From Prochlorococcus sp. AG-418-G18 (GTDB lineage Bacteria; Cyanobacteriota; Cyanobacteriia; PCC-6307; Cyanobiaceae): a stretch of DNA of 46,706 bases. Each line of letters starts with the position of its first letter. Position 1 is the first letter of the stretch. Shown one piece after another: positions 8,591 to 18,423 of the stretch. The notes beneath the pieces are model-generated. The model did not search any database. It worked only from the letters and a program-made list of their open reading frames with translations, and was not told the origin of the DNA. A program made the translations under genes and the position numbers. The stretch spans positions 1 through 46,706 of the forward strand of contig QCLX01000009.1 of assembly GCA_003214215.1 (NCBI GenBank). The letters run 5' to 3'.

Positions 8591-9922
8591 TTAATTTTTT
8601 TTATAAAAGTTTTTCCTTACTTGATGACCTATATCATTTCTAAAGTAAATGCCATCAAAGGTTATTTCTTTTAAATTTTTATATGCTTTTTCAAAAACCA
8701 TATCGAAATCTTTATCTTGACAAACAATACTTAAGACTCTTCCTCCGTTAGTTACCAATTCCCCATTTCTACTTATAGAAGTACCGGAGTCAAAAATTTG
8801 ACAATCAATTGAGTCGATTTTTCCTATTTTTATTGGGAAGCCTATTTGATATTCCTGAGGGTACCCTTTTGAAGTAGCTATTACACAACCACTAACTTTA
8901 TCAAAAGTATTAATTTTTTCACCACCAGTTAAATTTCCCATTGAGCATTTTTCTAAAAGAAATACAAAATTTTGATCCATCAAAGGCATTATAGTTTGGC
9001 ATTCTGGATCTCCAAATCTGCAATTGTATTCTATAACTTTGGGCCCAGATTTTGTGATCATTAATCCAAAATAAATTACGCCTCTATAGTCAATATTTTT
9101 TTTATTTAATTGATCTATTGTTGGTTGAATTATCTCTTTGATAATTCTACTAAGGTCATCTTCTCCTAATAATGGTGCAGGTGAATACGCCCCCATCCCT
9201 CCTGTATTTGGCCCTTGATCTTTCTCATTGAGACGTTTGTGATCTTGTGCTGTAGGAAGTAATACGTATCTCTCGCCATCACAAAGAGCAAAAACTGAAA
9301 CTTCTGGACCCTGAATTTTTTCTTCCAAAACTATAACATTCCCAGAATCTCCAAACTTACCATTAAAGATTGATTCTGCTGCTCTAATACATTCATCTTT
9401 TGAATCGGGAATAAAGACACCTTTACCTGAAGCTAGACCATCCGCTTTCACGACGAGTGGAATCGATAATGAATTGATAATATTTTTGGCTTCCTCTAAA
9501 GAATTAACTTTCCAAAAGTTTGCGGTTGGAATATTGGCTTCTTGCATAAATTGCTTTGCCCAAGATTTGCTATATTCTATTTTTGCTCCATCTTTACCGG
9601 GGCCAAATACTTTAAAGTCTTTTTTGCGTAAAAAATCGGCTAATCCATTTGCTAAAGGGATTTCTGGTCCAATTACAATTAGATCTATTTTTAAAAAATT
9701 AAGCTTTTCGACTAATTCATTTCTATTATTAATATCAATTTTAATTCTTTCACATTTATTTATTCTTTTTGATCCAGCGTTTCCGGGAATTAAAAAAACC
9801 TTTTTGACTAATTCATTTTTTTGAATAGCCCAAGCTAGAGAGTTTTCTCTGCCTCCATTTCCAATTATTAAAATATTTTCTAATCTATTGAAGCTTTTAG
9901 GACTTGTTGAATTAATACTCAT
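8591..9922 (-). CDS. purD: Phosphoribosylamine-glycine ligase (GAR synthetase)
   Basis: PurD joins glycine to 5-phosphoribosylamine with ATP, the second step of de novo purine synthesis. The 443-residue protein has the N-terminal G-N-G-G-R-E-N motif (21-27) and the ATP-grasp segment V-V-K-A-D-G-L-A-S-G-K-G-V (about 157-169). It also has the metal/ATP site V-I-E-Y-N-C-R-F-G-D-P-E-C-Q near residue 300. A leader of about 15 residues precedes the core. It is divergent from purC across 136 bp, so two purine genes share one intergenic region, and nblS follows 4 bp downstream on the same strand. Confidence 0.97.
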   Translation of the reverse strand: MSINSTSPKSFNRLENILIIGNGGRENSLAWAIQKNELVKKVFLIPGNAGSKRINKCERIKIDINNRNELVEKLNFLKIDLIVIGPEIPLANGLADFLRKKDFKVFGPGKDGAKIEYSKSWAKQFMQEANIPTANFWKVNSLEEAKNIINSLSIPLVVKADGLASGKGVFIPDSKDECIRAAESIFNGKFGDSGNVIVLEEKIQGPEVSVFALCDGERYVLLPTAQDHKRLNEKDQGPNTGGMGAYSPAPLLGEDDLSRIIKEIIQPTIDQLNKKNIDYRGVIYFGLMITKSGPKVIEYNCRFGDPECQTIMPLMDQNFVFLLEKCSMGNLTGGEKINTFDKVSGCVIATSKGYPQEYQIGFPIKIGKIDSIDCQIFDSGTSISRNGELVTNGGRVLSIVCQDKDFDMVFEKAYKNLKEITFDGIYFRNDIGHQVRKNFYKKN

Positions 9923-10058
9923 AAATTTGTTTTTTGAAGGTTATGAGGTTTGGATGAATAATCAGTTAAAATGAAATAATATATTCAGATTAGTTGATCT
10001 CTATTAAATATGTTAATTACAAGTAGTACTTTTAGTAATCAAATGAGGTCTTAAGTTA

Positions 10059-10787
10059 ATGAATAATCGATATGGATTGATTTATGAAGGCAAGGCAAAA
10101 AAAGTATTCTCTCATAATGATGTAGATAAGGTAATAATTGAATTTAAAGATGATGCTACAGCTTTTAATGCATTGAAAAAAGCTAAATTTGAAGGGAAGG
10201 GTAAACTGAATTGCCTAATAAGTGCAAGAATTTTTGAACATCTTGTAAAGAATAATATTCCAAATCATTTTATTGAACTTAAAAATGAAAATACAATGAT
10301 TGCAAAGAAAATAAAAGTAATTCCCCTAGAAATTGTTCTTAGAAACACTGCTTATGGTTCTTTGTGTAAACAAACAACAATTAAACCTGGGACTACACTT
10401 TCAAAACCATTAATTGATTTTTACCTCAAAAATGATTCACTTAATGATCCGCTTATTACAAAAGATAGAATTGAATTAATGAACATAATAAGCTCTAAAG
10501 ATTTAGAAATAATAGTAGATTTAACTTTAAAAATTAATGGAATCCTTAAAAGTTTTTTTAGAAATATTCAGCTTCAACTTGTAGATTTTAAGTTGGAGTT
10601 TGGCTATGATCTTAAAAATAGTATTCTTCTTGGCGATGAGATAAGTCCTGATAATTGTAGATTATGGGATCTCAATCAGAAAGATGATACAATTGTAAGT
10701 CTAGACAAAGATAGATTTAGAAATGATTTAGGTGGTTTAATTGATGCTTATAGTGAGATTAATCAAAGAATAAATGATTTCATTTAA
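10059..10787 (+). CDS. purC: SAICAR synthetase
   Basis: PurC condenses CAIR with aspartate to give SAICAR in purine biosynthesis. The 242-residue product begins with the family-typical L-I-Y-E-G-K-A-K-K-V-F and retains V-I-P-L-E-I-V-L-R-N (about residues 88-97), L-K-L/F-E-F-G and L-G-D-E-I-S-P-D-N-C-R-L-W-D. A GAGG ribosome-binding site lies about 10 nt before the ATG. It is divergent from purD. The product lacks the fusions found in some PurC proteins and has normal bacterial length. Confidence 0.97.
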   Translation: MNNRYGLIYEGKAKKVFSHNDVDKVIIEFKDDATAFNALKKAKFEGKGKLNCLISARIFEHLVKNNIPNHFIELKNENTMIAKKIKVIPLEIVLRNTAYGSLCKQTTIKPGTTLSKPLIDFYLKNDSLNDPLITKDRIELMNIISSKDLEIIVDLTLKINGILKSFFRNIQLQLVDFKLEFGYDLKNSILLGDEISPDNCRLWDLNQKDDTIVSLDKDRFRNDLGGLIDAYSEINQRINDFI

Positions 10788-10831
10788 CTTAATTCAATAA
10801 ATATGCTTTATTTGCCTTAATCAAAGATCCT

Positions 10832-12964
10832 ATGCAAAAACATTTTTTAAAATTTAAAAAGGTTTTAACAAATATTGTTTGTTCCCCCTTGATTTTAGTA
10901 TCAAATAATTCAGAACTAGCTGCAAAGTATTTGCCAAAAGACGTTGAAAAATTGAACTCCAACTTTGAAATAAATACTTTTAGCAATACTTTATTTCAAG
11001 GATTTGATAATAGACAAAAGAAAAATTTCTTTATTGCAGAGAATGGAGCAAATATTGATCAAGAAAAAGTTCTTATCTCAGAAATAATTATTGAAGGTTG
11101 GGAAAATCATCCTGAAGGCAGAAAACTTGAATTGGCTGCATATGATTCTATGAGTATCAAGCCAGGAAGTATTGTTGATAATAAAATTCTAAATAAAGAC
11201 TTAAATGCAATATATGCTAGCGGTTGGTTTTCAGGAGTTAAAATAAAGTCTCAAGATGGTCCATTAGGAGTGAGGCTAATTGTAAATGTAGTACCTAATC
11301 CAATTTTGAAGAGAGTTAAATTTAAACCATCAAGTACTGTAATTTCTGATTCATACTTAAATAATATTTTTAATAATTTTTATGGAACAACTCTCAACCT
11401 TAATGAGTTACAAAATAAAATAGCAATAATAAAAAAACGTTATCAAAGTGAAGGTTATTCTTTAGCTAGAATTAATGGCCCAGATAGAATCCCTGAAAAT
11501 GGTGTAATAACATTAAATGTTTCTGAAGGCATAATATCTGATTTAAAGTTTAGATTCCCAGGATCAGATGGTGAATCAATCATCGATGGGGAACCTAGAA
11601 AAGGAAAAACAAAAGACTGGGTCATAAAAAGAGAGCTAAAAACACAACCAGGCACTATATTTAATAGAAAAATTTTAGAAGAGGATATCAAAAGACTATA
11701 TGCAACATCCCTTTTTGATGATGTTAAGGTATCTCTAGGTCCTGATAATTTAAATCCTGGCCAAGTCATAATTTTCTTAGATTTAAGCGAGCAAAGAACA
11801 GGATCATTAACAGGTGGTCTCGGTTATAGTACTAGCTCAGGAATTTTTGCCACAATTGGTTTGCAGGAAACAAACGCATTAGGTAGAGCATGGTCTACAA
11901 ATATTAATCTTAATTTCGGAGAGTATTCAACAACTTATAATTTTTCTTTAACTGATCCATGGATTAAAGGCGATAAACATAGAACTTCTTTTAGAACAAA
12001 TGTTTTTCTAAGCAGAGATTATCCTCAAGAATTCAGAAGTGAAGAAAATGGAAAAATATATTCTGTAGATGATACAAATACTTCAACTGCTGATAATTTT
12101 TCATCAATAGTTTTAGAAAAAACTGGAGGGGGATTTTCTTTCTCAAGGCCTCTCAATGGTGGAGATCCATTTAAGGCTTCTAAATGGAGAGTTCTAGCAG
12201 GAATGAATTTTAAGAAGGTAAAGATGATTGATAGTAGTGGGAACAAAAAACCTTATGGTGATTTGACTCCAAATACAGGCAACATAAGCGATATTATCTG
12301 CATCGGATATACCCCAAATGATGGTTCATGCCCTGCGGAAAACACATTAGTAAGTTTTATCGCAAGTACATCCAGAAACAATTTGAATAATTCTGTGAAC
12401 CCATTTTCAGGCGATAAATTAGTCTTAGGTACTGAACAGTTTGTTTCAATGGGCCAAAACTCTCCAACTTTCAACAGAATGAGAGCTTCATATGCATACT
12501 TCATACCAACAAAATTCATAAATTTAACTAAAGCATGCAGGTCTAGTAATAATGCTAGTCAAGATTGTCCACAAACTATAGGTTTCTTTTTTAAGGCTGG
12601 AACCATAATTGGGGAATTGCCTCCTTATGAAGCATTTTGTATGGGTGGTACATCTTCTGTAAGAGGTTGGGGATCTTGTGATTTGGCAGTAAGTAAAAGT
12701 TTTATTGAGGGCACAGCGGAATATAGAGTTCCTATTTGGAGAATGATTTCAGGAGCTTTATTTGTTGATGCAGGAAGTGATTTGGGTTCTCAAAAGGACG
12801 TCCCAGGAAAACCAGGAAAATTATTGAGGAAAGCAGGTTCAGGTTATTCACTAGGTGGGGGAGTTGGAGTGAAAACGCCAATAGGTCCATTAAGATTAGA
12901 TGTTGCTAGTAAGGATCTAAGTGGAGATTGGAGATATACACTTGGCGTCGGATGGAAGTTTTAA
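10832..12964 (+). CDS. bamA: BamA/Omp85-family outer-membrane protein assembly factor
   Basis: BamA inserts beta-barrel proteins into the outer membrane. The 710-residue protein has a hydrophobic N-terminus that is probably a signal peptide. About three POTRA domains follow (roughly 80-155, 157-233 and 235-320), as in cyanobacterial Omp85, then a C-terminal barrel ending in aromatic W-K-F. The signature V-R-G-W lies at 610-613 in the loop-6 region (usually V-R-G-F/Y). Six cysteines occur as three close pairs in the barrel half: C490/C500, C569/C579 and C603/C616. It leads a run of lipid A genes; its TAA is directly followed by the GTG of lpxC. Upstream purC is on the same strand, 44 bp away. 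Confidence 0.93.
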   Translation: MQKHFLKFKKVLTNIVCSPLILVSNNSELAAKYLPKDVEKLNSNFEINTFSNTLFQGFDNRQKKNFFIAENGANIDQEKVLISEIIIEGWENHPEGRKLELAAYDSMSIKPGSIVDNKILNKDLNAIYASGWFSGVKIKSQDGPLGVRLIVNVVPNPILKRVKFKPSSTVISDSYLNNIFNNFYGTTLNLNELQNKIAIIKKRYQSEGYSLARINGPDRIPENGVITLNVSEGIISDLKFRFPGSDGESIIDGEPRKGKTKDWVIKRELKTQPGTIFNRKILEEDIKRLYATSLFDDVKVSLGPDNLNPGQVIIFLDLSEQRTGSLTGGLGYSTSSGIFATIGLQETNALGRAWSTNINLNFGEYSTTYNFSLTDPWIKGDKHRTSFRTNVFLSRDYPQEFRSEENGKIYSVDDTNTSTADNFSSIVLEKTGGGFSFSRPLNGGDPFKASKWRVLAGMNFKKVKMIDSSGNKKPYGDLTPNTGNISDIICIGYTPNDGSCPAENTLVSFIASTSRNNLNNSVNPFSGDKLVLGTEQFVSMGQNSPTFNRMRASYAYFIPTKFINLTKACRSSNNASQDCPQTIGFFFKAGTIIGELPPYEAFCMGGTSSVRGWGSCDLAVSKSFIEGTAEYRVPIWRMISGALFVDAGSDLGSQKDVPGKPGKLLRKAGSGYSLGGGVGVKTPIGPLRLDVASKDLSGDWRYTLGVGWKF

Positions 12965-13801
12965 GTGTTTTCTTGGCCTGCTAATTATGATTCTTGCTAT
13001 ACCTTAGCTGGTGTTATATCTAGAGAAGGTATAGGCCTTCATAGTGGAGAAAAAACAAAAATTACAATTTCTTCTTATGATAAAGAAGGATTTTTTGTTT
13101 CTTTTAAGGATAAACCCAAAGAAATTTTTAAGCTAACTCAAGATTTAATTGGGAGTACGATGCTTTGTACGGCAGTTAAGTTAGGACAGAGAAATTTATA
13201 TACCATTGAACATTTATTATCTTCAATGGCTGGGTGCGGTTTAAGTTACATACATATTGAGGTTGATGGGAAAGAGATCCCGCTTTTAGATGGATCGGCA
13301 ATTCAGTGGGTTAAAGCTTTTGAAGAAGTAGGAATAAAAAAGGCCCCCAAACCAGATAATTTTTCCCCAGAGATTAATAAACCAATTCTTTTAAATAAAG
13401 AAGGCTCAGTTATAGCTGCGACACCTTCTGAAAAAACTACAATCATATCCACTATCAATTTTTCATATAAAGCAATTGGAAATCAAACTTTTGTGATTGA
13501 TTTGAGTCCAAAAAGTTTCGTTGAAATGATTGCTCCAGCAAGAACATTTGGTTTCAAGGATCAATTCCAAGAATTAAGTGAACTTGGTTTAATAAAAGGA
13601 GGAAGCTTGGAAAATGCTCTTGTTTGCGATGGTGATGGGTGGGTTAATCCCCCATTAAGATTTGATAATGAACCAATAAGACATAAAATTTTAGACCTGA
13701 TTGGGGACTTGGCTTTGGTAGGGTTACCTAAGGCACAAATATTAGTTTATAAGGGATCACATTCTTTAAACGCTTTATTGGCCTCACAGCTGAAAAATTA
13801 A
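12965..13801 (+). CDS. lpxC: UDP-3-O-acyl-N-acetylglucosamine deacetylase
   Basis: LpxC is the zinc deacetylase that commits substrate to lipid A synthesis. The 278-residue protein (E. coli has 305) keeps all key residues: H83 in [10 protein letters not shown], the E-I-P-L-L-D-G-S-A motif, zinc ligands H240 and D244 in [10 protein letters not shown], and general acid H266 in S-H-S-L-N-A-L. The start is GTG 12965, immediately after the bamA stop with no gap, which suggests translational coupling. It lies second in the bamA-lpxC-fabZ-lpxA-lpxB operon. Confidence 0.96.
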   Translation: MFSWPANYDSCYTLAGVISREGIGLHSGEKTKITISSYDKEGFFVSFKDKPKEIFKLTQDLIGSTMLCTAVKLGQRNLYTIEHLLSSMAGCGLSYIHIEVDGKEIPLLDGSAIQWVKAFEEVGIKKAPKPDNFSPEINKPILLNKEGSVIAATPSEKTTIISTINFSYKAIGNQTFVIDLSPKSFVEMIAPARTFGFKDQFQELSELGLIKGGSLENALVCDGDGWVNPPLRFDNEPIRHKILDLIGDLALVGLPKAQILVYKGSHSLNALLASQLKN

Positions 13802-13818
13802 CTCTACCTTTAATTATT

Positions 13819-14277
13819 TTGGAAAAGAAATTATCTAATGAAAATAATCAACTCTCTTCTGAGAAAATACTGGGTCTATTGCCTCACAGATATCCTTTTG
13901 CTCTTGTGGATAAAGTCATAGAACATATTCCTGGGGAGCGGGCCGTTGCTGTAAAAAATGTGACTATAAACGAGCCTCAATTTCAAGGACATTTTCCTGA
14001 AAGACCACTAATGCCAGGAGTTCTTATTGTTGAATCAATGGCTCAAGTTGGGGGTATAATAGTAACTCAAATGCCTGATCTCCCTAAAGGACTTTTCGTT
14101 TTCGCTGGAATCAATAATGTTAAATTTAGAAAACCTGTTGTGCCTGGTGATCAATTGATAATTACTTGTGAATTACTCAGTATTAAAAGGCAAAGATTTG
14201 GGAAGGTTAAAGGTGAGGCACACGTTGATGGGAAGTTGGCATGTGCTGGTGAATTAATGTTCTCATTAGTTGATTAG
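13819..14277 (+). CDS. fabZ: (3R)-hydroxyacyl-ACP dehydratase FabZ
   Basis: FabZ dehydrates 3-hydroxyacyl-ACP in fatty-acid elongation. It competes with LpxA for hydroxymyristoyl-type acyl-ACP, which explains its usual place among the lpx genes. The 152-residue hotdog-fold protein has catalytic H23 in L-P-H-R-Y-P-F and E72 in L-I-V-E-S-M-A-Q, plus the G-H-F-P-x-x-P-x-M-P-G motif. No ATG precedes the conserved core, so the start is TTG 13819. It is 17 bp after lpxC and 4 bp before lpxA. Confidence 0.97.
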   Translation: MEKKLSNENNQLSSEKILGLLPHRYPFALVDKVIEHIPGERAVAVKNVTINEPQFQGHFPERPLMPGVLIVESMAQVGGIIVTQMPDLPKGLFVFAGINNVKFRKPVVPGDQLIITCELLSIKRQRFGKVKGEAHVDGKLACAGELMFSLVD

Positions 14278-14281
14278 ATAA

Positions 14282-15124
14282 ATGGATAATAAAAATACTG
14301 AATTAATATCAAGCTTTAGTGGTACAAAAGTGCATCCAAATTCTTTTGTTGATCCAAGTGCTGAATTACATGATGGGGTTATTATTTCTCAAGGAGCTAT
14401 TGTGGGTCCTGATGTGACTATTGGGCAAGGAACGGAAATAGGACCAAATGCTGTTATTGAGGGAAGAACCCAAATTGGTAAAAATAATAAAATTTTCCCA
14501 AATGTTTTTATAGGGCTTGACCCCCAAGATCTTAAATATAAAGGAGCTTCCACTGAAGTAATAATTGGAGATAATAATACTTTTAGAGAATGTGTAACTA
14601 TTAATAAGGCAACTGATGAAAGAGAAAAAACTATTATTGGTAATGATAATTTGTTAATGGCATACACTCATATAGGTCATAATTGTGAACTTGGAAATAA
14701 AATAGTTATATCAAATAGTGTTCAAATTGCAGGGCATGTAAAGGTCGAAGATAGGGCTATTATTGGAGGATGTCTAGGTATTCATCAATTTGTACATATT
14801 GGATACTTAGCAATGATTGGAGGAATGACTAGAGTAGATAGAGATGTACCACCTTTTTGTCTGGCCGAAGGACATCCTGGAAGATTGAGAGGTTTGAATA
14901 GGATTGGAATTAAAAGAAGTGGTTTGATGGAAAATAAAGATTTTGATTTAAAAGTTTTGCAAAGTACGTGGAATTTAATTTTTAAATCAAGCAATGTAAT
15001 TTCTGTTGCATTGGAAATGGCAACAAAAGGCCAATTAGATCTTTCCTCAACCAAATTATGTGATTTTTTAAAAGAATCAATATCAAAAGAAAGACGTGGC
15101 CCAATGCCTTTAACAAATGAATAA
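14282..15124 (+). CDS. lpxA: UDP-N-acetylglucosamine O-acyltransferase LpxA
   Basis: LpxA performs the first acylation of lipid A synthesis. The 280-residue product is built of left-handed beta-helix hexapeptide repeats ([I/V]-G-x-x-x-x pattern through most of residues 15-200). The catalytic H133, equivalent to E. coli H125, lies in the A-Y-T-H-I-G-H-N-C motif. An alpha-helical C-terminal domain follows, including the G-L-N-R-I-G segment. ATG 14282 follows fabZ by 4 bp; the 3' end overlaps lpxB by 8 bp. Confidence 0.97.
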   Translation: MDNKNTELISSFSGTKVHPNSFVDPSAELHDGVIISQGAIVGPDVTIGQGTEIGPNAVIEGRTQIGKNNKIFPNVFIGLDPQDLKYKGASTEVIIGDNNTFRECVTINKATDEREKTIIGNDNLLMAYTHIGHNCELGNKIVISNSVQIAGHVKVEDRAIIGGCLGIHQFVHIGYLAMIGGMTRVDRDVPPFCLAEGHPGRLRGLNRIGIKRSGLMENKDFDLKVLQSTWNLIFKSSNVISVALEMATKGQLDLSSTKLCDFLKESISKERRGPMPLTNE

Positions 15125-16295
15125 AAAGATATTTATTAGTACCGGAGAAGTCTCTGGAGATTTGCACGGAAGTTTGTTGTCAAAAGCATTATTTGATGAA
15201 GCTAAAAAAAAATCTATAGATTTAGAAATTTGCGGATTAGGTGGGGAAAAGATGAAGAAAGAAGGCGTAAAAATTCTTCAAGATACTACATCCATTAGTG
15301 CAATAGGAATTTGGGAGGCTTTACCTCTTATTCTTCCAACCATAAGAATACAAAAAAGATTTTATAAATTATTAAAAAAATATCCCCCAGATTGCTTAAT
15401 TTTGATTGATTATATGGGTCCCAATATAAAAATTGGAACTAAATTAAAAAAATCGAAAACTAAAATTCCAATTTTTTACTATATTGCCCCTCAAGAATGG
15501 GCCTGGAGGGTTGGAAATAATACTACGACAAATTTAATAAATTTTTCTGATAAAATTTTTGCGATTTTCAAGAAAGAAGCAGCATTTTATAAAAAGAGGG
15601 GTGGAAATGTTTTGTGGGTTGGACATCCAATGATTGATTTAACAAAAAAACTTCCTCTAAAGAAAGACGCCCGAGCTATTCTAAGTCTACGCCCAGATCA
15701 AGACATTCTACTTTTAATGCCCGCATCAAGGCCTCAAGAATTGAGATACATATTACCTACTTTTATGAGGACGGCTAAAAAATTACAACAAAAATATCCT
15801 AATTTAGTTGTCTTTATACCCTCTTGCAGGAAAGTTTTTGATGGAAAATTCGAAAAGGCTTTCAGGAAATATCAAGTTATAGGACAAGTGATTTCTCAAA
15901 AAGACAACGCAAGATTAAAGCCTTATATTTATTCGCTTACAAAAATTGCTCTTTGCAAATCTGGGACAGTTAATATGGAATTAGCTCTATATGGAATACC
16001 TCAGATTGTTGGTTACAGAGTAAGTAGGGTAACTGCTTTTATTGCTAAAAAAATTCTCAATTTCAGAGTAAGATTTATTTCTCCTGTGAATTTGTTAGTT
16101 AATAAGTTATTAATACCTGAATTTGTACAGCGAGATTTTGACGAAAAAAATATCTTCTATAAATCTTGTAGAATTCTTGAAGGGAAGGCAGAAAAAATAA
16201 AAATTAAAAAAGGTTATGCTTTTTTAAAAAAAGAATTAGGCGAAGAGGGGGTAGTGCAAAGAGCTGCAGAAGATATTATTAATTCTATTATTTGA
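15117..16295 (+). CDS. lpxB: Lipid A disaccharide synthase LpxB
   Basis: LpxB (glycosyltransferase family 19) joins UDP-diacylglucosamine and lipid X to make the tetra-acyl disaccharide. The 392-residue protein begins with the signature S-T-G-E-V-S-G-D-L-H-G and has Y-Y-I-A-P-Q-E-W-A-W-R and L-C-K-S-G-T-V-N-M-E-L-A, all characteristic of the family. Its ATG lies inside the last codons of lpxA (8-bp overlap), consistent with translational coupling. It ends the contiguous lpx set. Confidence 0.96.
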   Translation: MNKKIFISTGEVSGDLHGSLLSKALFDEAKKKSIDLEICGLGGEKMKKEGVKILQDTTSISAIGIWEALPLILPTIRIQKRFYKLLKKYPPDCLILIDYMGPNIKIGTKLKKSKTKIPIFYYIAPQEWAWRVGNNTTTNLINFSDKIFAIFKKEAAFYKKRGGNVLWVGHPMIDLTKKLPLKKDARAILSLRPDQDILLLMPASRPQELRYILPTFMRTAKKLQQKYPNLVVFIPSCRKVFDGKFEKAFRKYQVIGQVISQKDNARLKPYIYSLTKIALCKSGTVNMELALYGIPQIVGYRVSRVTAFIAKKILNFRVRFISPVNLLVNKLLIPEFVQRDFDEKNIFYKSCRILEGKAEKIKIKKGYAFLKKELGEEGVVQRAAEDIINSII

Positions 16296-16311
16296 ACTTT
16301 ATAATAAGAAA

Positions 16312-16914
16312 ATGAATTATTTTTTTTCTCTAATAATTTTTCTTTTAATATTAATTAACCCTTTAAACACTCTTGCAGAGGATTTGATTCTTGCAGGAGG
16401 TTGTTTTTGGTGTTTAGAACATGATTTAGAGTACTTAGATGGGGTAAATTTTGTACAAAGTGGTTATTCAGGAGGAGATTTAGAAAGTCCTACCTACGAA
16501 AATCATGAAGGACACCAGGAAGTGGTTTTGGTGAATTATGACTCCAAATTGGTAAGTTTACCCGAGATACTTAGGCTGTATTTTAGAAATATTGACCCTC
16601 TAGATGGTAAGGGGCAATTTTGTGATCGTGGAGATTCTTACAGGCCAGTGATCTTTTACAAAGATGAAACTGAGAAAAGTGATGCTACAAATGCAATTTT
16701 TTCGGCATCTAATGAGTTGCGAGTGCCATTAGAAAAAATATCTGTAGAACTAAAATTAAAAGATCAATTTTGGTTGGCTGAAGAATATCATCAGAATTTT
16801 GCTGAGAGAAATGAATTAAAATATAAGTTTTACAGATACTCATGTGGAAGAGATCAGAGGTTGGATAGATTATGGGGGGATAACGCTAGATCAACAAATC
16901 TTTGGACTGAATGA
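16312..16914 (+). CDS. msrA: Peptide methionine sulfoxide reductase MsrA, predicted exported
   Basis: MsrA reduces methionine-S-sulfoxide in proteins. The catalytic motif G-G-C-F-W-C is present with C31 as the nucleophile; C104 (F-C-D-R-G) and C178 (Y-S-C-G-R) are candidate recycling cysteines. The first 22 residues form a hydrophobic segment ending in L-A before E-D-L, which looks like a signal peptide. The enzyme may therefore act in the periplasm or thylakoid lumen, whereas most MsrA proteins are cytosolic. It lies 16 bp after lpxB on the same strand and may be the last gene of the envelope operon. It faces pepA across 12 bp. Confidence 0.92.
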   Translation: MNYFFSLIIFLLILINPLNTLAEDLILAGGCFWCLEHDLEYLDGVNFVQSGYSGGDLESPTYENHEGHQEVVLVNYDSKLVSLPEILRLYFRNIDPLDGKGQFCDRGDSYRPVIFYKDETEKSDATNAIFSASNELRVPLEKISVELKLKDQFWLAEEYHQNFAERNELKYKFYRYSCGRDQRLDRLWGDNARSTNLWTE

Positions 16915-16926
16915 TTTTAAATATAG

Positions 16927-18399
16927 TTATTTATTTTTAATCCATTGAACAAGAGTTTTAACTCCAAAACCGGTTGCACCTGATGGATTAATCCCTTTAT
17001 TCTTATCAGTCCAACAAGTCCCAGCAATATCAATATGAGCCCATTTAATTTCTGCATCAAAGAATTCCTCTAAAAACAAAGCAGCAGTTATTGACCCACC
17101 TGCTCTAGGACCTGTATTTTTCATGTCAGCTATATGAGACTTTAACCCTTCTTTATAGGATTTTTGTAAAGGCATTTGCCATAACTCTTCTCCAGCCTGG
17201 GCCGATGCAGCTTTTAGATCATTTGCTAGATCATTATTGTTGCTCCAGAATCCAGCTACATCATTACCTAATGCAACAACAATAGCTCCTGTTAAAGTGG
17301 CCAGATCTATTATTGAGTCCGGTTTTAAATTGGATGCGTAAGTTAAAGCATCAGCTAATGTAAGTCTACCCTCTGCATCAGTGTTATTTATTTCAATTGT
17401 CTTACCATTAGATGCTGTAATTACATCTCCGGGATGTACTGCAGATCCATTTATCATGTTTTCGCAAGCTGCCACAATAAAATGTATTTCTATTCCCTTT
17501 GGTTTAATTGCTCCAAGTGCTTTTGCTGCTCCTAAAACTGCAGCGCTTCCGCCCATATCATATTTCATCATTTCAATTTGAGAGGCTCCTACTTTCAGGT
17601 TGTATCCTCCAGAATCAAAGGTTAAACCCTTACCAACGAGCGCAATCTTTTCTTTTGCAGGACCATCTGACTTCAAAGTGAGATGTATAAATTTAGGATC
17701 TAGATCAGAACCTTTTGCTACAGCTAAATATGAACCCATTCCTAAATCTTCACAATCTTTTGCCTCTAAAATTTTCACTTCCAAACCATGATCTTTAGCT
17801 ATTTGAGAAGCTTGTATAGACATTTCCTGAGGAGTAAGGCTATTTGGAGGGGCGGCTACAAGTCTTCTTGCTAGTTCTACACCTTCACATATTTGTGCTG
17901 TCTCTTCAAAGCTAATATTCTCAGATTCTTTCAAATTCAAAAACTCTATTTCTTTAAGAACTTTCTTTTCATCTTTTTTCTTATTGAATCTATTGTCCTT
18001 ATAGGCAGATAATCTGACTGACTCTGCTAATTGATTTATTTCTAGTTGTGAATTTATAAATTCCCAAGGTAGCAAGATGCTCATTTTTTCATTTTTATCA
18101 ACAGTTTTCCTAACTAGATTTCCTATAGAGTTTTCTATATCACTTTTATTTAGGTCTTTTGATTTGCCAAGACCAACTATGAATAAAGTTTCTAATTTTT
18201 GATCTAAAAATTCAAAGCTTAAAGTTTTTCCTTTTTCTCCTTTAAATTTTTTTTGAGTAACTTTTTTTAGTAATAATTTTGGGTCAATAACAAATTTTAT
18301 GTTTTCAAGTTGGCTTGCAATTTCTTCCTCTAAAACTCCAAAAATTAATGAAGCACCTTGCCAGTTATCTAGATTTTTTTGGAATGTGGAAAATTGCAT
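16927..18399 (-). CDS. pepA: Leucyl aminopeptidase (M17 family)
   Basis: PepA is a hexameric two-metal aminopeptidase that recycles amino acids from peptides. The 490-residue protein has a variable N-terminal domain (1-170) and the M17 catalytic core. The core shows [12 protein letters not shown] with metal-binding Asp, M-M-K-Y-D-M-G-G, and the hallmark [13 protein letters not shown]. Length is normal. ATG 18399 is well placed. The GIY-YIG gene ends 24 bp upstream on the same strand, so the two may be cotranscribed. Confidence 0.97.
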   Translation of the reverse strand: MQFSTFQKNLDNWQGASLIFGVLEEEIASQLENIKFVIDPKLLLKKVTQKKFKGEKGKTLSFEFLDQKLETLFIVGLGKSKDLNKSDIENSIGNLVRKTVDKNEKMSILLPWEFINSQLEINQLAESVRLSAYKDNRFNKKKDEKKVLKEIEFLNLKESENISFEETAQICEGVELARRLVAAPPNSLTPQEMSIQASQIAKDHGLEVKILEAKDCEDLGMGSYLAVAKGSDLDPKFIHLTLKSDGPAKEKIALVGKGLTFDSGGYNLKVGASQIEMMKYDMGGSAAVLGAAKALGAIKPKGIEIHFIVAACENMINGSAVHPGDVITASNGKTIEINNTDAEGRLTLADALTYASNLKPDSIIDLATLTGAIVVALGNDVAGFWSNNNDLANDLKAASAQAGEELWQMPLQKSYKEGLKSHIADMKNTGPRAGGSITAALFLEEFFDAEIKWAHIDIAGTCWTDKNKGINPSGATGFGVKTLVQWIKNK

Positions 18400-18423
18400 T
18401 TGTAAAATAGTTTTAATTAACTT

